Source of the DNA: Solobacterium sp.
GTDB lineage: Bacteria > Bacillota_I > Bacilli_A > Erysipelotrichales > Erysipelotrichaceae
Direction: 5' to 3'
Length of the DNA: 64,000 nucleotides
NCBI GenBank assembly: GCA_022486705.1
Contig: JAKVKC010000001.1
Coordinates: 62,001-126,000, forward strand
Numbering within the stretch: the stretch's first letter is position 1; each line of letters opens with the position of its first letter. Under the pieces are notes generated by a model, which did not search any database, was not told where the DNA came from, and worked only from the letters and a program-made list of their open reading frames with translations. A program made the position numbers and the translations under genes. Shown piece by piece: positions 25,192 to 32,285 of this stretch.

Positions 25192-25329
25192 TCAGATGAA
25201 GAACTGATTGACGATATCCCCGGGATAGCACCGGCGGACGCTGGCCCGCTTGACCCGGCCGAAAGAATACATGCAATAGTGGATCATAGAAGAATCACTC
25301 TGTGTGCGGTTCCATCTGCTGTGCATCAT
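25192..25329 (-). CDS. Small ORF, 45 residues, upstream of gdhA
   Basis: From the ATG at 25329, preceded by AAAAGGAGATGG, the minus strand encodes 45 residues beginning MMHSRWNRTQSDSSMIHYCM and ending GDIVNQFFI. It is basic (many Arg) and its middle is markedly GC-rich (around 25230-25270), unlike the flanks. A TTTGAA-16-TACTAT promoter lies just upstream, so the ORF is at the 5' end of the gdhA transcript, 53 bp before the gdhA ATG. It could be a leader peptide or a small protein. No run of regulatory codons is evident and I recognise no family. Confidence 0.4.
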   Translation of the reverse strand: MMHSRWNRTQSDSSMIHYCMYSFGRVKRASVRRCYPGDIVNQFFI

Positions 25330-25347
25330 GCGCCATCTCCTTTTCCT

Positions 25348-25375
25348 ATAGTATTTTATACTGAACGCCTTCAAA
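25348..25375 (-). promoter_or_regulatory. Candidate promoter of small ORF and gdhA
   Basis: On the minus strand TTTGAA (25370-25375) and TACTAT (25348-25353) are 16 bp apart, followed closely by the small ORF ribosome site. Confidence 0.5.
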
Positions 25376-25395
25376 TGAAAAGATTTTCTGCCAAA

Positions 25396-25409
25396 TGTAA
25401 ACATTTACA
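25396..25409. promoter_or_regulatory. cre-like site upstream of gdhA promoter
   Basis: TGTAAACATTTACA matches the CcpA consensus TGWAANCGNTNWCA at 13 of 14 positions and extends to a 16-bp near-palindrome (25395-25410). It lies about 20 bp upstream of the -35 element, a position compatible with activation. Confidence 0.5.
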
Positions 25410-25431
25410 TATCAGTGCAATGCCTTTGCAC

Positions 25432-25468
25432 AAAAAAGCTCCGGTGCCTGTTTTCAGCATAGGAGCTC
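25432..25468 (-). terminator. Terminator of PfkB/SseB/M29/M18 operon
   Basis: On the minus strand AGCTCC pairs with GGAGCT around an inner GCTG-AAAA-CAG hairpin, followed by six T, 15 bp after the M18 stop. Confidence 0.75.
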
Positions 25469-25482
25469 AATTCCTTTTCTGA

Positions 25483-26775
25483 TTATTTCAGACGGTATGT
25501 GCCCTGTCCCTCTTCCTGCAGAGAACAGGAGAAGAACTTTTTCATAGCCGTGATGAGATACTGTGTATCCTTTGTACCGCATGTCTCATAGCAGCTGTGC
25601 ATCGCGAGCTGAGCCAGGCCGATATCGACGGTATTCAGAGATACATGCGTATTAGAGATATTGCCCAAGGTCGATCCGCCGCGGGAATCGCTGCGGTTGG
25701 TGAAGACCTGAAGCGGTACTTTGCATGTTTCGCAGAGCGAACGGAAGACGGCAGCACTGACACCGTCCGTTGTATATTTCTGATTTGCATTGAACTTCAG
25801 CACAATGCCCTGATTCATATGCGGGCGATTGACAGGATCCGCTTTTTCCGGATGATTCGGATGGATCGCATGAGCATTGTCGGCGCTGACCATAAAGCTG
25901 TTGGCTGCGGCCGAAGCAAATTCTCTTTGGAAAGAAGCAGCGATGCGATGCATCGTATCTTCCAGGAAGGTGCTGTCGGCGCCCTGCTTAGTGGAAGAGC
26001 CTACCTCTTCATTGTCAAAGATCACCAGCATTGGGATCGAAGCACTCTTGGATGCCTGCAGGAAGCCCTGCAGATTGCCGAAGCCGCACTGCAGATCATC
26101 CAGATGCGGTGCACAGACATACTCCTTGTCTGCCCCTAAGATCGTTCCCTTTTCACGGATATATAAGAACAGATCATGACCGATGATATCTTTTTCATGA
26201 ACGCCAGCTGCTTTGGCAACGATCTTCATGAAGGATCCTTTGCAGGATTCATCTCCAAGGATCGGCAGCATATCTGTCTGTCCATTCCATGTATGATCGC
26301 TGTTGGCCTGACGGTCCATATGGATCGCAAGACTTGGAATGATGCAGAGATCCCGGTCGACATTGACGATCTTTGTTGCAAAGCAGTCACCGTCTTTGAC
26401 GATCACACGTCCAGCTACGCTCAGCGGGCGATCCAGCCACGGTCCCATTAACATGCCGCCATAGCCTTCGACATTCAGCTTTACATAGCCATTGCATACG
26501 ATCTCCGGATTCTCTTTGATCTTAAATGCCGGTGAATCACTGTGCGATGCACCGATCATGAAGCCCTGAAAGTTCTTCTTCACCGTACGGAAAGCAATGA
26601 CGCTGGATTCATTCCGGACCACAAAATACTTGGCGTTCTCCTTCAGCTTCCATGTGCTTCCTTCCGTGATCTCTTCATAGTCATTTTCCTTCAATACATT
26701 TCTCGCATACGCAATCGTATGGAAGGCTGTCGGAGCCTGATCCAAAAAGTTCAATAGTTCTTCATTGCAGTTCAT
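25483..26775 (-). CDS. M18-family metalloaminopeptidase
   Basis: A 430-residue cytoplasmic aminopeptidase of the aspartyl-aminopeptidase family. Metal ligands and catalytic residues are visible in GASHSDSPAFKIK (His/Asp), PHLDDLQCGF (Asp), IFDNEEVGS (Glu/Glu) and the C-terminal AMHSCYETCGTKD (His). Length is exactly that of the family. The ATG at 26775 has AAGGAG close upstream; a longer open frame lies in the preceding gene. It is last in a four-gene operon, 13 bp behind the M29 peptidase. The operon is suited to breakdown of small peptides. Confidence 0.93.
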   Translation of the reverse strand: MNCNEELLNFLDQAPTAFHTIAYARNVLKENDYEEITEGSTWKLKENAKYFVVRNESSVIAFRTVKKNFQGFMIGASHSDSPAFKIKENPEIVCNGYVKLNVEGYGGMLMGPWLDRPLSVAGRVIVKDGDCFATKIVNVDRDLCIIPSLAIHMDRQANSDHTWNGQTDMLPILGDESCKGSFMKIVAKAAGVHEKDIIGHDLFLYIREKGTILGADKEYVCAPHLDDLQCGFGNLQGFLQASKSASIPMLVIFDNEEVGSSTKQGADSTFLEDTMHRIAASFQREFASAAANSFMVSADNAHAIHPNHPEKADPVNRPHMNQGIVLKFNANQKYTTDGVSAAVFRSLCETCKVPLQVFTNRSDSRGGSTLGNISNTHVSLNTVDIGLAQLAMHSCYETCGTKDTQYLITAMKKFFSCSLQEEGQGTYRLK

Positions 26776-26788
26776 TTTTCTCTTCTCC

Positions 26789-28024
26789 TTAGAATACAAA
26801 ATTTCCATGCCGGAATACCGGTACTGCACTGCCATCATCTCTGATGCCATCCGCTTTCAATTCTTTCGTGCCGAACATAAAGTCCACATGCTGAGCAGAA
26901 TCATTGGCTCCATGCGCATACAGTTCTTCTTCGCTCATTGACGTGCCATTCTTCAGATTCTCAGGATAGCATGCGCCAAGGGCCAGATGGCATGCCGCAT
27001 TTTCATCATACAGTGTATTGAAGAACAGAATACCGGACTGACTGATCGGGCTGTCATAAGGCACCAGGGCAACTTCGCCTAAATGCCTGCTTCCTTCATC
27101 GCAGTTCAGCATCTTTGTGAGCGTTTCTTTCTCTGCATCTGCGCCATAATCTGTGACACAGCCATGCTGGAACTCAAACCAGAAATGATCGATGACCTTG
27201 CCGCCATAGGACAATGGCTTAGAGGCATAGACTCTTCCATCGACACCGTTTCTGTGCGGCATGCAGAAGATCTCTTCGGTCGGGATATTCGGATCAAAAT
27301 AAACGCCTGCCGGTGTTGTATCGCCGCCGCCCATCCAAATATGATCCTGCACCAATTCTACCGTCAGATCCGTGCCCAGCTCACTTGTAAAGTGCAGTGC
27401 TTTGAAGTGATACGATGTCATCTTCTTGGCATGTTCAATCAGCTCAGCATCATGTTTCTGCCAATTCTCTATTGGATCGCTTTTTTCATCGACACGCGAT
27501 GTCATAAAGATCGCATCGCCTAACTTTTCATATGCTTCTTCGATCGGCAGCTGCGGAAATACCGTATGTGCCCACGCTTTGGAAGGAAGGCCGATCACAC
27601 ACCACTGTCCTTCATTGTTCATCATATATTTCTGCAGATCCTTCATCTTCTTGGCATACGCCGTCTGATAGATATTGATCTTTTCCGGATCCGCATCCTT
27701 CATGCCATCCGGCGCATCTGACAGAACAGATAGGAAACATGCTTTATCATGATTGTGACGGGCTGCTCGATCATATGCATCCTGCGGGATATTCTGCAGG
27801 GTCTTCTGATCCTGGTACTGATACTTCAGCTTTGTGATTTCCTGATTGTTCCATTCAACATCCGCATAGGACGCTCCTGCTTCATACGCTTCTTTCACGC
27901 ACATCTGCACAAAGGCAGCGTCTCTTGTGGAAGCACGCATCACAAAGGGCTGTCCTTTCTGTACATTGACTCCTCTTCTGACCGCAAGACGGGCCATTTT
28001 TTTCATCATCTCTTCTGTGATCAT
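26789..28024 (-). CDS. M29-family aminopeptidase (AmpS/PepS type)
   Basis: A 411-residue aminopeptidase. N-terminal KMARLAVRRGVNVQKGQPFV, the central FCMPHRNGVDGRVYASKPL and the metal ligands in LGEVALVP...SGILFFNTLYDENAACHLALG are typical of the M29 (thermophilic aminopeptidase/PepS) family. The C-terminus HVDFMFGTKELKADGI completes the active site. It overlaps the upstream SseB-like gene by 4 bp (ATGA), indicating translational coupling, and is followed by another aminopeptidase. Confidence 0.93.
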   Translation of the reverse strand: MITEEMMKKMARLAVRRGVNVQKGQPFVMRASTRDAAFVQMCVKEAYEAGASYADVEWNNQEITKLKYQYQDQKTLQNIPQDAYDRAARHNHDKACFLSVLSDAPDGMKDADPEKINIYQTAYAKKMKDLQKYMMNNEGQWCVIGLPSKAWAHTVFPQLPIEEAYEKLGDAIFMTSRVDEKSDPIENWQKHDAELIEHAKKMTSYHFKALHFTSELGTDLTVELVQDHIWMGGGDTTPAGVYFDPNIPTEEIFCMPHRNGVDGRVYASKPLSYGGKVIDHFWFEFQHGCVTDYGADAEKETLTKMLNCDEGSRHLGEVALVPYDSPISQSGILFFNTLYDENAACHLALGACYPENLKNGTSMSEEELYAHGANDSAQHVDFMFGTKELKADGIRDDGSAVPVFRHGNFVF

Positions 28025-29277
28025 TGTTCTTTTTTCTCCTCTTTATGCAAAACGAACTCATTCTGATAGCTGCTGGACGAAACAATGGTGCGGAGCAATT
28101 CCTGCGAAAGCGCAAACGGCTTCGGCCCAAAGGGATTGATCACCAATCCGGTAAAACGATCTTTCAGCAGGGGAATGAGCTGTGGAAAATTCAATGCGAT
28201 CGTCACGCTGTTTCCTGCCATGATCATATCTTTCCAGCGATGCAGCGCATCCCAATCCGTGAAGATCGGCAGGATCTGTTCTTTTCCTCCGACCGGTGTA
28301 ACGGAAGGAAAACCGACATCCGTGCGATCCGGCAGGATATCCATGATATCCCCGCCCTTCAATTCAGACTGAGCGGTACCGGCCACCAGATACTGACTGT
28401 GGCAGATGCCATAGAATAGCAGATCATAGTAGCCTGCTTCACGATTGAAACGAACATACTCCATCATGATGCCCAACAGATATGGATTCTCTGCCGTATT
28501 CACACCAGAAGCGAGCTGTGTTTGCGCAGGATGGATACTGCTCAGTACCGTAAAGGCAGGCAATTCCTGCTTGGCCAGATCCTTCAGCGTGATGACAGCC
28601 ATCATATCCTTGGCCTGCGTTACTTTCTGCTCACCTGCGTGGATCTCAGCAATGCGGCAGATCTGTTCTTTCTGATGCGGATACAGAACATATACCTGAT
28701 CGCCGCAATGAGCTTCCCCATGGACCATGCCTTCAACATCTGTCCGATCTGTTCCAGCCGCCGTTTTCTTTTCCAGCAGAATGGTATATCTCCGATCTTT
28801 CTGCAGGACATTCTCCTTCATCAGATCATGGATCCTGGCACCGGCATCTTTATTCTTCCGATAGTTTGCCGCATAGATCCACACGGCTGCTAATACTGCC
28901 ATGCCGATCACATAGATCCAGCCCCAATGCGTACTGAAGGAATGCATGTCGTTCATCAGGAAGATGAACAGAACAAGCATCCATCCTAAGACGGTCACCA
29001 GACCAGCAAAGACCAAAGTCCGGCTCCAGCGTCCGAAATGTCTTCTTTTTCCCATATAGCCCGAGATCCGATCATACTGACGGTTCAGAAAGTTTACCAT
29101 CAGGATCAGCACTGCTTCATTGATCAGAATGCCAAAGACCATTCTTGGCATCCATTCTGTGCCAGCATGATAGAATACAGCATCAAACCATCCCTGAGTC
29201 GCCAGAAGTGCGAGAAATTCAAAAGCTGCAATGCAAACGATCAATTCCGAAACCACTAAAAACTTTTTCAATTCCAA
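28021..29277 (-). CDS. Membrane protein with C-terminal SseB-like domain
   Basis: A 418-residue protein. The N-terminal part has four membrane segments (about 8-28, 44-62, 88-110 and 117-135), and a hydrophilic middle region follows. Residues about 225-410 resemble the SseB N-terminal domain family (LPIFTDWDALHRWKD, then GLVINPFGPKPFALSQELL). SseB-type domains are found alone or fused in many bacteria with poorly known function. The membrane-anchored form is less common. It overlaps the M29 gene by 4 bp and follows the PfkB kinase by 15 bp. Confidence 0.75.
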   Translation of the reverse strand: MELKKFLVVSELIVCIAAFEFLALLATQGWFDAVFYHAGTEWMPRMVFGILINEAVLILMVNFLNRQYDRISGYMGKRRHFGRWSRTLVFAGLVTVLGWMLVLFIFLMNDMHSFSTHWGWIYVIGMAVLAAVWIYAANYRKNKDAGARIHDLMKENVLQKDRRYTILLEKKTAAGTDRTDVEGMVHGEAHCGDQVYVLYPHQKEQICRIAEIHAGEQKVTQAKDMMAVITLKDLAKQELPAFTVLSSIHPAQTQLASGVNTAENPYLLGIMMEYVRFNREAGYYDLLFYGICHSQYLVAGTAQSELKGGDIMDILPDRTDVGFPSVTPVGGKEQILPIFTDWDALHRWKDMIMAGNSVTIALNFPQLIPLLKDRFTGLVINPFGPKPFALSQELLRTIVSSSSYQNEFVLHKEEKKEQ

Positions 29278-29292
29278 TCTCCTTCGATCCTA

Positions 29293-30180
29293 TCAGTCTA
29301 CCACTTTCTCCGGCAGATCTCTTTCTTCAATGCATGCGCCGCTATGTTCGCAGACGGCACTGCTGACAACATTTGCTTTTCGAACTGCTGCGATCAAAGG
29401 CTCGCCTATGCTCAGGCAGGCCAGGATCGTTCCAATATGAGCATCTCCTGCCCCTGTGCCATCTTTGATACAGCATGGTTCCGCTGGCAGCCAAGTACTT
29501 TCTTCCTCTTTCACCAGAACATCTTTCGGCCCATCTGTGATCACGATGGATGCCCGGTGGAATGCATGCAGTGTTTCAGCCGCCTCTTCTTTATCTGTGC
29601 ATCCGCTCATAGCTAAAGCTTCGCGGCCGTTCAGGTGGATCAGATCTGCTCTTGCCAATATCCGGCGCATTTTATCTTCCGCGATCATTTTCAATCTTGG
29701 TCCTGGCGCAAAGCATACTTTCGCTCTGCTTCTTTCCAGAAAGTCCAAGATGCATGTTCCAGTCTTATTTTCCAATTCCAGACCGCACACATAGAGCCAC
29801 GTATCTTCATCTGTTTCTATCTGATCCAGCCACTCTTTCCGAAAGTGATATTCCGCTCCCTGCAGTGAAACAAAGGAACGATTCCCCGCATGATCCGCAA
29901 AGCAATAGCAGCAGCCATTGGCTTCCTCCGCATTCTGCCATACCGGAAGTCCTTCTTTCTTCATCTCACGGCGCACAAAATCTCCATACAGTCCTGTACC
30001 TGCCGGCGAAGCAAGCAGAAAAGGCACATGGAGCAGGCCAGCCGCATGCGCCGCATTATGTGCACATCCGCCCAGATGCATTTCCTGCCGTATTCCATTG
30101 ACATCTTCTTCTAGGGATGGAAGGTGATCCACCTCGATCGTAATATCTGCACATGACGAACCAATAAAGACTAATTTCAT
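29293..30180 (-). CDS. PfkB-family carbohydrate kinase
   Basis: A 295-residue ribokinase-fold sugar or nucleoside kinase. The N-terminal MKLVFIGSSCADITIEVDHL, the substrate-site GGCAHNAAHAAGLL and the C-terminal anion-hole motif DGTGAGDAHIGTIL (catalytic Asp in GAGD) are all present. The exact substrate is not readable; ribose, fructose, nucleosides and aminosugars are all used in this family. Start at 30180 follows AGGAAG; the longer GTG/ATG reading has poor spacing. First of four genes, with a promoter that shares an operator with the divergent XRE gene. Confidence 0.88.
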   Translation of the reverse strand: MKLVFIGSSCADITIEVDHLPSLEEDVNGIRQEMHLGGCAHNAAHAAGLLHVPFLLASPAGTGLYGDFVRREMKKEGLPVWQNAEEANGCCYCFADHAGNRSFVSLQGAEYHFRKEWLDQIETDEDTWLYVCGLELENKTGTCILDFLERSRAKVCFAPGPRLKMIAEDKMRRILARADLIHLNGREALAMSGCTDKEEAAETLHAFHRASIVITDGPKDVLVKEEESTWLPAEPCCIKDGTGAGDAHIGTILACLSIGEPLIAAVRKANVVSSAVCEHSGACIEERDLPEKVVD

Positions 30181-30223
30181 TCTGCTTCCTGCCTTTCTCA
30201 TCCTTCAAATACATCCCCTTCTC

Positions 30224-30256
30224 TTGGCATTATATCGGCCAACCGATATATTTCAA
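30224..30256. promoter_or_regulatory. Overlapping divergent promoters with shared operator
   Basis: Plus strand: TTGGCA (30224-30229), 17 bp, TATATT (30247-30252) toward the XRE gene. Minus strand: TTGAAA (30251-30256), 16 bp, TATAAT (30229-30234) toward the PfkB operon. The perfect palindrome TATATCGG-CCAA-CCGATATA (30231-30250) fills the spacer of both. A repressor bound there would block both promoters. Confidence 0.75.
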
Positions 30257-30271
30257 ATAGAAGAGAGGCTG

Positions 30272-30847
30272 ATGGATATGATGATAGATGATTTGATGAA
30301 AAAGAAAAAGATGACAAAATATCGTTTGGCAAAAGATACTGGTCTTCCCTATACAACCGTCAATGATATCTGCAGCGGCAAAGCACATTTAGAGAAATGT
30401 TCTGCCGAGACCATTTATAAACTTTCAAAAGTACTGAATATATCCATGGAAGCACTGATCGAGCCATCTTTAGTAAAAAGAGGAAGTTTTGAATTGTTCA
30501 AAAGCAATGTATGCCATCAGCTGAAAGAAGCCGGCGATATAAATTACATCATTGATGCATTGGAAAAAGATGATATTTCTTTCTATTTCAAAAAGAAATG
30601 GTATCGTGAAAGCTTCTATCTTTTAGCGATGCTTGACTATATCAGCAGAATAAATCACATTCCGCTGTGCAGCAAATATGATTCCATGCGCAGATGCCGC
30701 CTGCAGGAAACCGTTTATCCCGCAGACATCCGACTGATCGCCTCCATTGAAAATAAGCCTAAGAACCTGACCGACGCCAAAAAGAATTCCATTCCCGAAT
30801 TTCTCCATTTTAACATCGTGGAAAGTGAGGTGCGCAATGCTGCATGA
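30272..30847 (+). CDS. XRE-family HTH regulator (antitoxin-like)
   Basis: A 191-residue protein. Residues about 3-60 are an XRE helix-turn-helix (KYRLAKDTGLPYTTVNDICS); the rest is an unassigned helical domain. AGAGAGG lies before ATGGATATGATG, so translation starts at 30272 or two codons later. A longer open frame from 30224 would include the promoter. It overlaps the next gene by 11 bp, and the two look like an antitoxin/toxin-type pair with a nucleotidyltransferase. The palindrome in its own promoter suggests autorepression and, because of the shared site, control of the PfkB operon. Confidence 0.82.
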   Translation: MDMMIDDLMKKKKMTKYRLAKDTGLPYTTVNDICSGKAHLEKCSAETIYKLSKVLNISMEALIEPSLVKRGSFELFKSNVCHQLKEAGDINYIIDALEKDDISFYFKKKWYRESFYLLAMLDYISRINHIPLCSKYDSMRRCRLQETVYPADIRLIASIENKPKNLTDAKKNSIPEFLHFNIVESEVRNAA

Positions 30848-31547
30848 TCAATATACTGCGTTCACAAAAGAGAATCTGGATCAATACCTAAAAGAGCTTG
30901 GCAAAGTTTTTCGCCGGCTCAATGGCACTTCCACACCAGCAGAGATCGTTTTGATCGGCGGTGCCTCTATCATTGAGAATTATCAATTCCGCGATGCCAC
31001 AGCAGATGTTGATGCATTGATCCATGCCTCCTCCGCAATGAAAGAAGCAGTCACTTCTGTCGGCAGAACGTTCGGGCTGCCAGACAGATGGCTGAACTCC
31101 GATTTCACCAGAACGAGTTCCTATTCACCCAAGCTGAATGAAATAGCTGTATATTATCGTACTTTCTCAAATATTCTTACGGTAAGGACCGTTACGGCAG
31201 AATACTTAGCAGCGATGAAACTAAGATCCGACCGTACATACAAGCATGATTCATCCGATATTCTTGGCATCCTGTTTGAGCAGGAAAAGATCAGAAAACC
31301 TTTATCAAAAGACAAAATACAGAAAGCCTTTATTTTTCTGTATGGAGATCTAGATCAAATGCCTCAGACTTCAAAAAGCTTTTTAGATAGTATATTTCTA
31401 ACAGCCAATTATGAAGCCAGATATCACGAGCAGGAAGAAATCGAAAAAAATTCAAAAGAGGAACTAGAAGATTTTGAACATTCTTATCCAAATGCATTGA
31501 ATGAAAAAAACGTGAATGAGATCCTGGCATCTCTTAAGAAAAAATAA
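30837..31547 (+). CDS. Nucleotidyltransferase-fold protein (DUF6036/AbiEii-like)
   Basis: A 236-residue protein with the minimal nucleotidyltransferase signature: IVLIGGASIIENY (G-G-x-S) followed by ATADVDALI (D-x-D). The C-terminal half is helical and lysine-rich. The pattern matches the DUF6036/AbiEii-type proteins that act as toxins or abortive-infection enzymes next to small HTH proteins. The ATG at 30837 follows GAGG and overlaps the XRE gene by 11 bp. It ends in a terminator. Toxicity is inference from the pairing. Confidence 0.72.
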   Translation: MLHDQYTAFTKENLDQYLKELGKVFRRLNGTSTPAEIVLIGGASIIENYQFRDATADVDALIHASSAMKEAVTSVGRTFGLPDRWLNSDFTRTSSYSPKLNEIAVYYRTFSNILTVRTVTAEYLAAMKLRSDRTYKHDSSDILGILFEQEKIRKPLSKDKIQKAFIFLYGDLDQMPQTSKSFLDSIFLTANYEARYHEQEEIEKNSKEELEDFEHSYPNALNEKNVNEILASLKKK

Positions 31548-31573
31548 CATGGTCAAATGCGGCCATGTTTTTT
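31546..31573. terminator. Bidirectional terminator
   Basis: AACATGG-N10-CCATGTT with TTTTTT on the plus strand and an A-rich 5' flank (T-rich on minus). It lies between the convergent nucleotidyltransferase and kdpE genes. Confidence 0.8.
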
Positions 31574-32285
31574 ACTCTTCGCCATTGTCATCGCCTGTCT
31601 TCAGCATGCGATAGCCAATGCCAGGTCTTGTCTGGATCAATTGCATCTTCATCGGTGTTTCGATCTTTTTTCTTAAGGTCGCAATATACACTCGGATCGC
31701 TGGAGAATCTGCAGGTATCGCATTGCCCCAGATCTCTTTCAGGATCAGGTTGTGCGTGATCACTTTCCCAGCATTTTTTGCCAGCAGACAGAGAAGCTTA
31801 TATTCAATCGGTGTCAGGTGGATCTCATTGCCATCGACATAGACACAGCCTGCCGCATAATCGATCTTCAGCGAACCGCTCTGATAGACAGTTGGATCCT
31901 GATCCGGTGCCTGAATATACTGCAGGCGCCGCAGAGCTGCTCTGAGCCGTGCCAGCAGTTCATCTACACTGAAAGGCTTTGTTAGATAATCATCTGCTCC
32001 TTCATCCAGTGCCTGGATCTTATCTCTGTCATCAGAACGTGCACTGACAACAATGATCGGCATTGCCGACCATGTTCTTGTCTTGCGGATCACATCTATG
32101 CCGTCAATATCCGGCAGGCCTAGATCCAGGATCATCAGATCCGGACGATAGGACAAAGATAAAGAGATCGCTTCTGTACCCGACTGTGCTTCCACATGCT
32201 TATAGTCATGTGTATCCAATGTCAGGGCAATCAGGTTCCTGACTGCTTTATCATCTTCTACGACAAGCACCATATTTTTATTCAT
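31572..32285 (-). CDS. kdpE: OmpR-family response regulator (KdpE-like)
   Basis: A 237-residue response regulator. The receiver domain has acidic residues in VVEDDKAV, phosphoacceptor Asp in LMILDLGLPDIDG, and Thr/Lys in VVSARS and YLTKPFSVDEL. The C-terminal winged helix (about 135-230) has ITHNLILKEIWG and RVYIATLRKKIE, as in KdpE. It overlaps the kdpD gene by 8 bp. It is the last gene of an operon of Trk-type potassium uptake genes; no kdpFABC genes are present here. Confidence 0.9.
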   Translation of the reverse strand: MNKNMVLVVEDDKAVRNLIALTLDTHDYKHVEAQSGTEAISLSLSYRPDLMILDLGLPDIDGIDVIRKTRTWSAMPIIVVSARSDDRDKIQALDEGADDYLTKPFSVDELLARLRAALRRLQYIQAPDQDPTVYQSGSLKIDYAAGCVYVDGNEIHLTPIEYKLLCLLAKNAGKVITHNLILKEIWGNAIPADSPAIRVYIATLRKKIETPMKMQLIQTRPGIGYRMLKTGDDNGEE

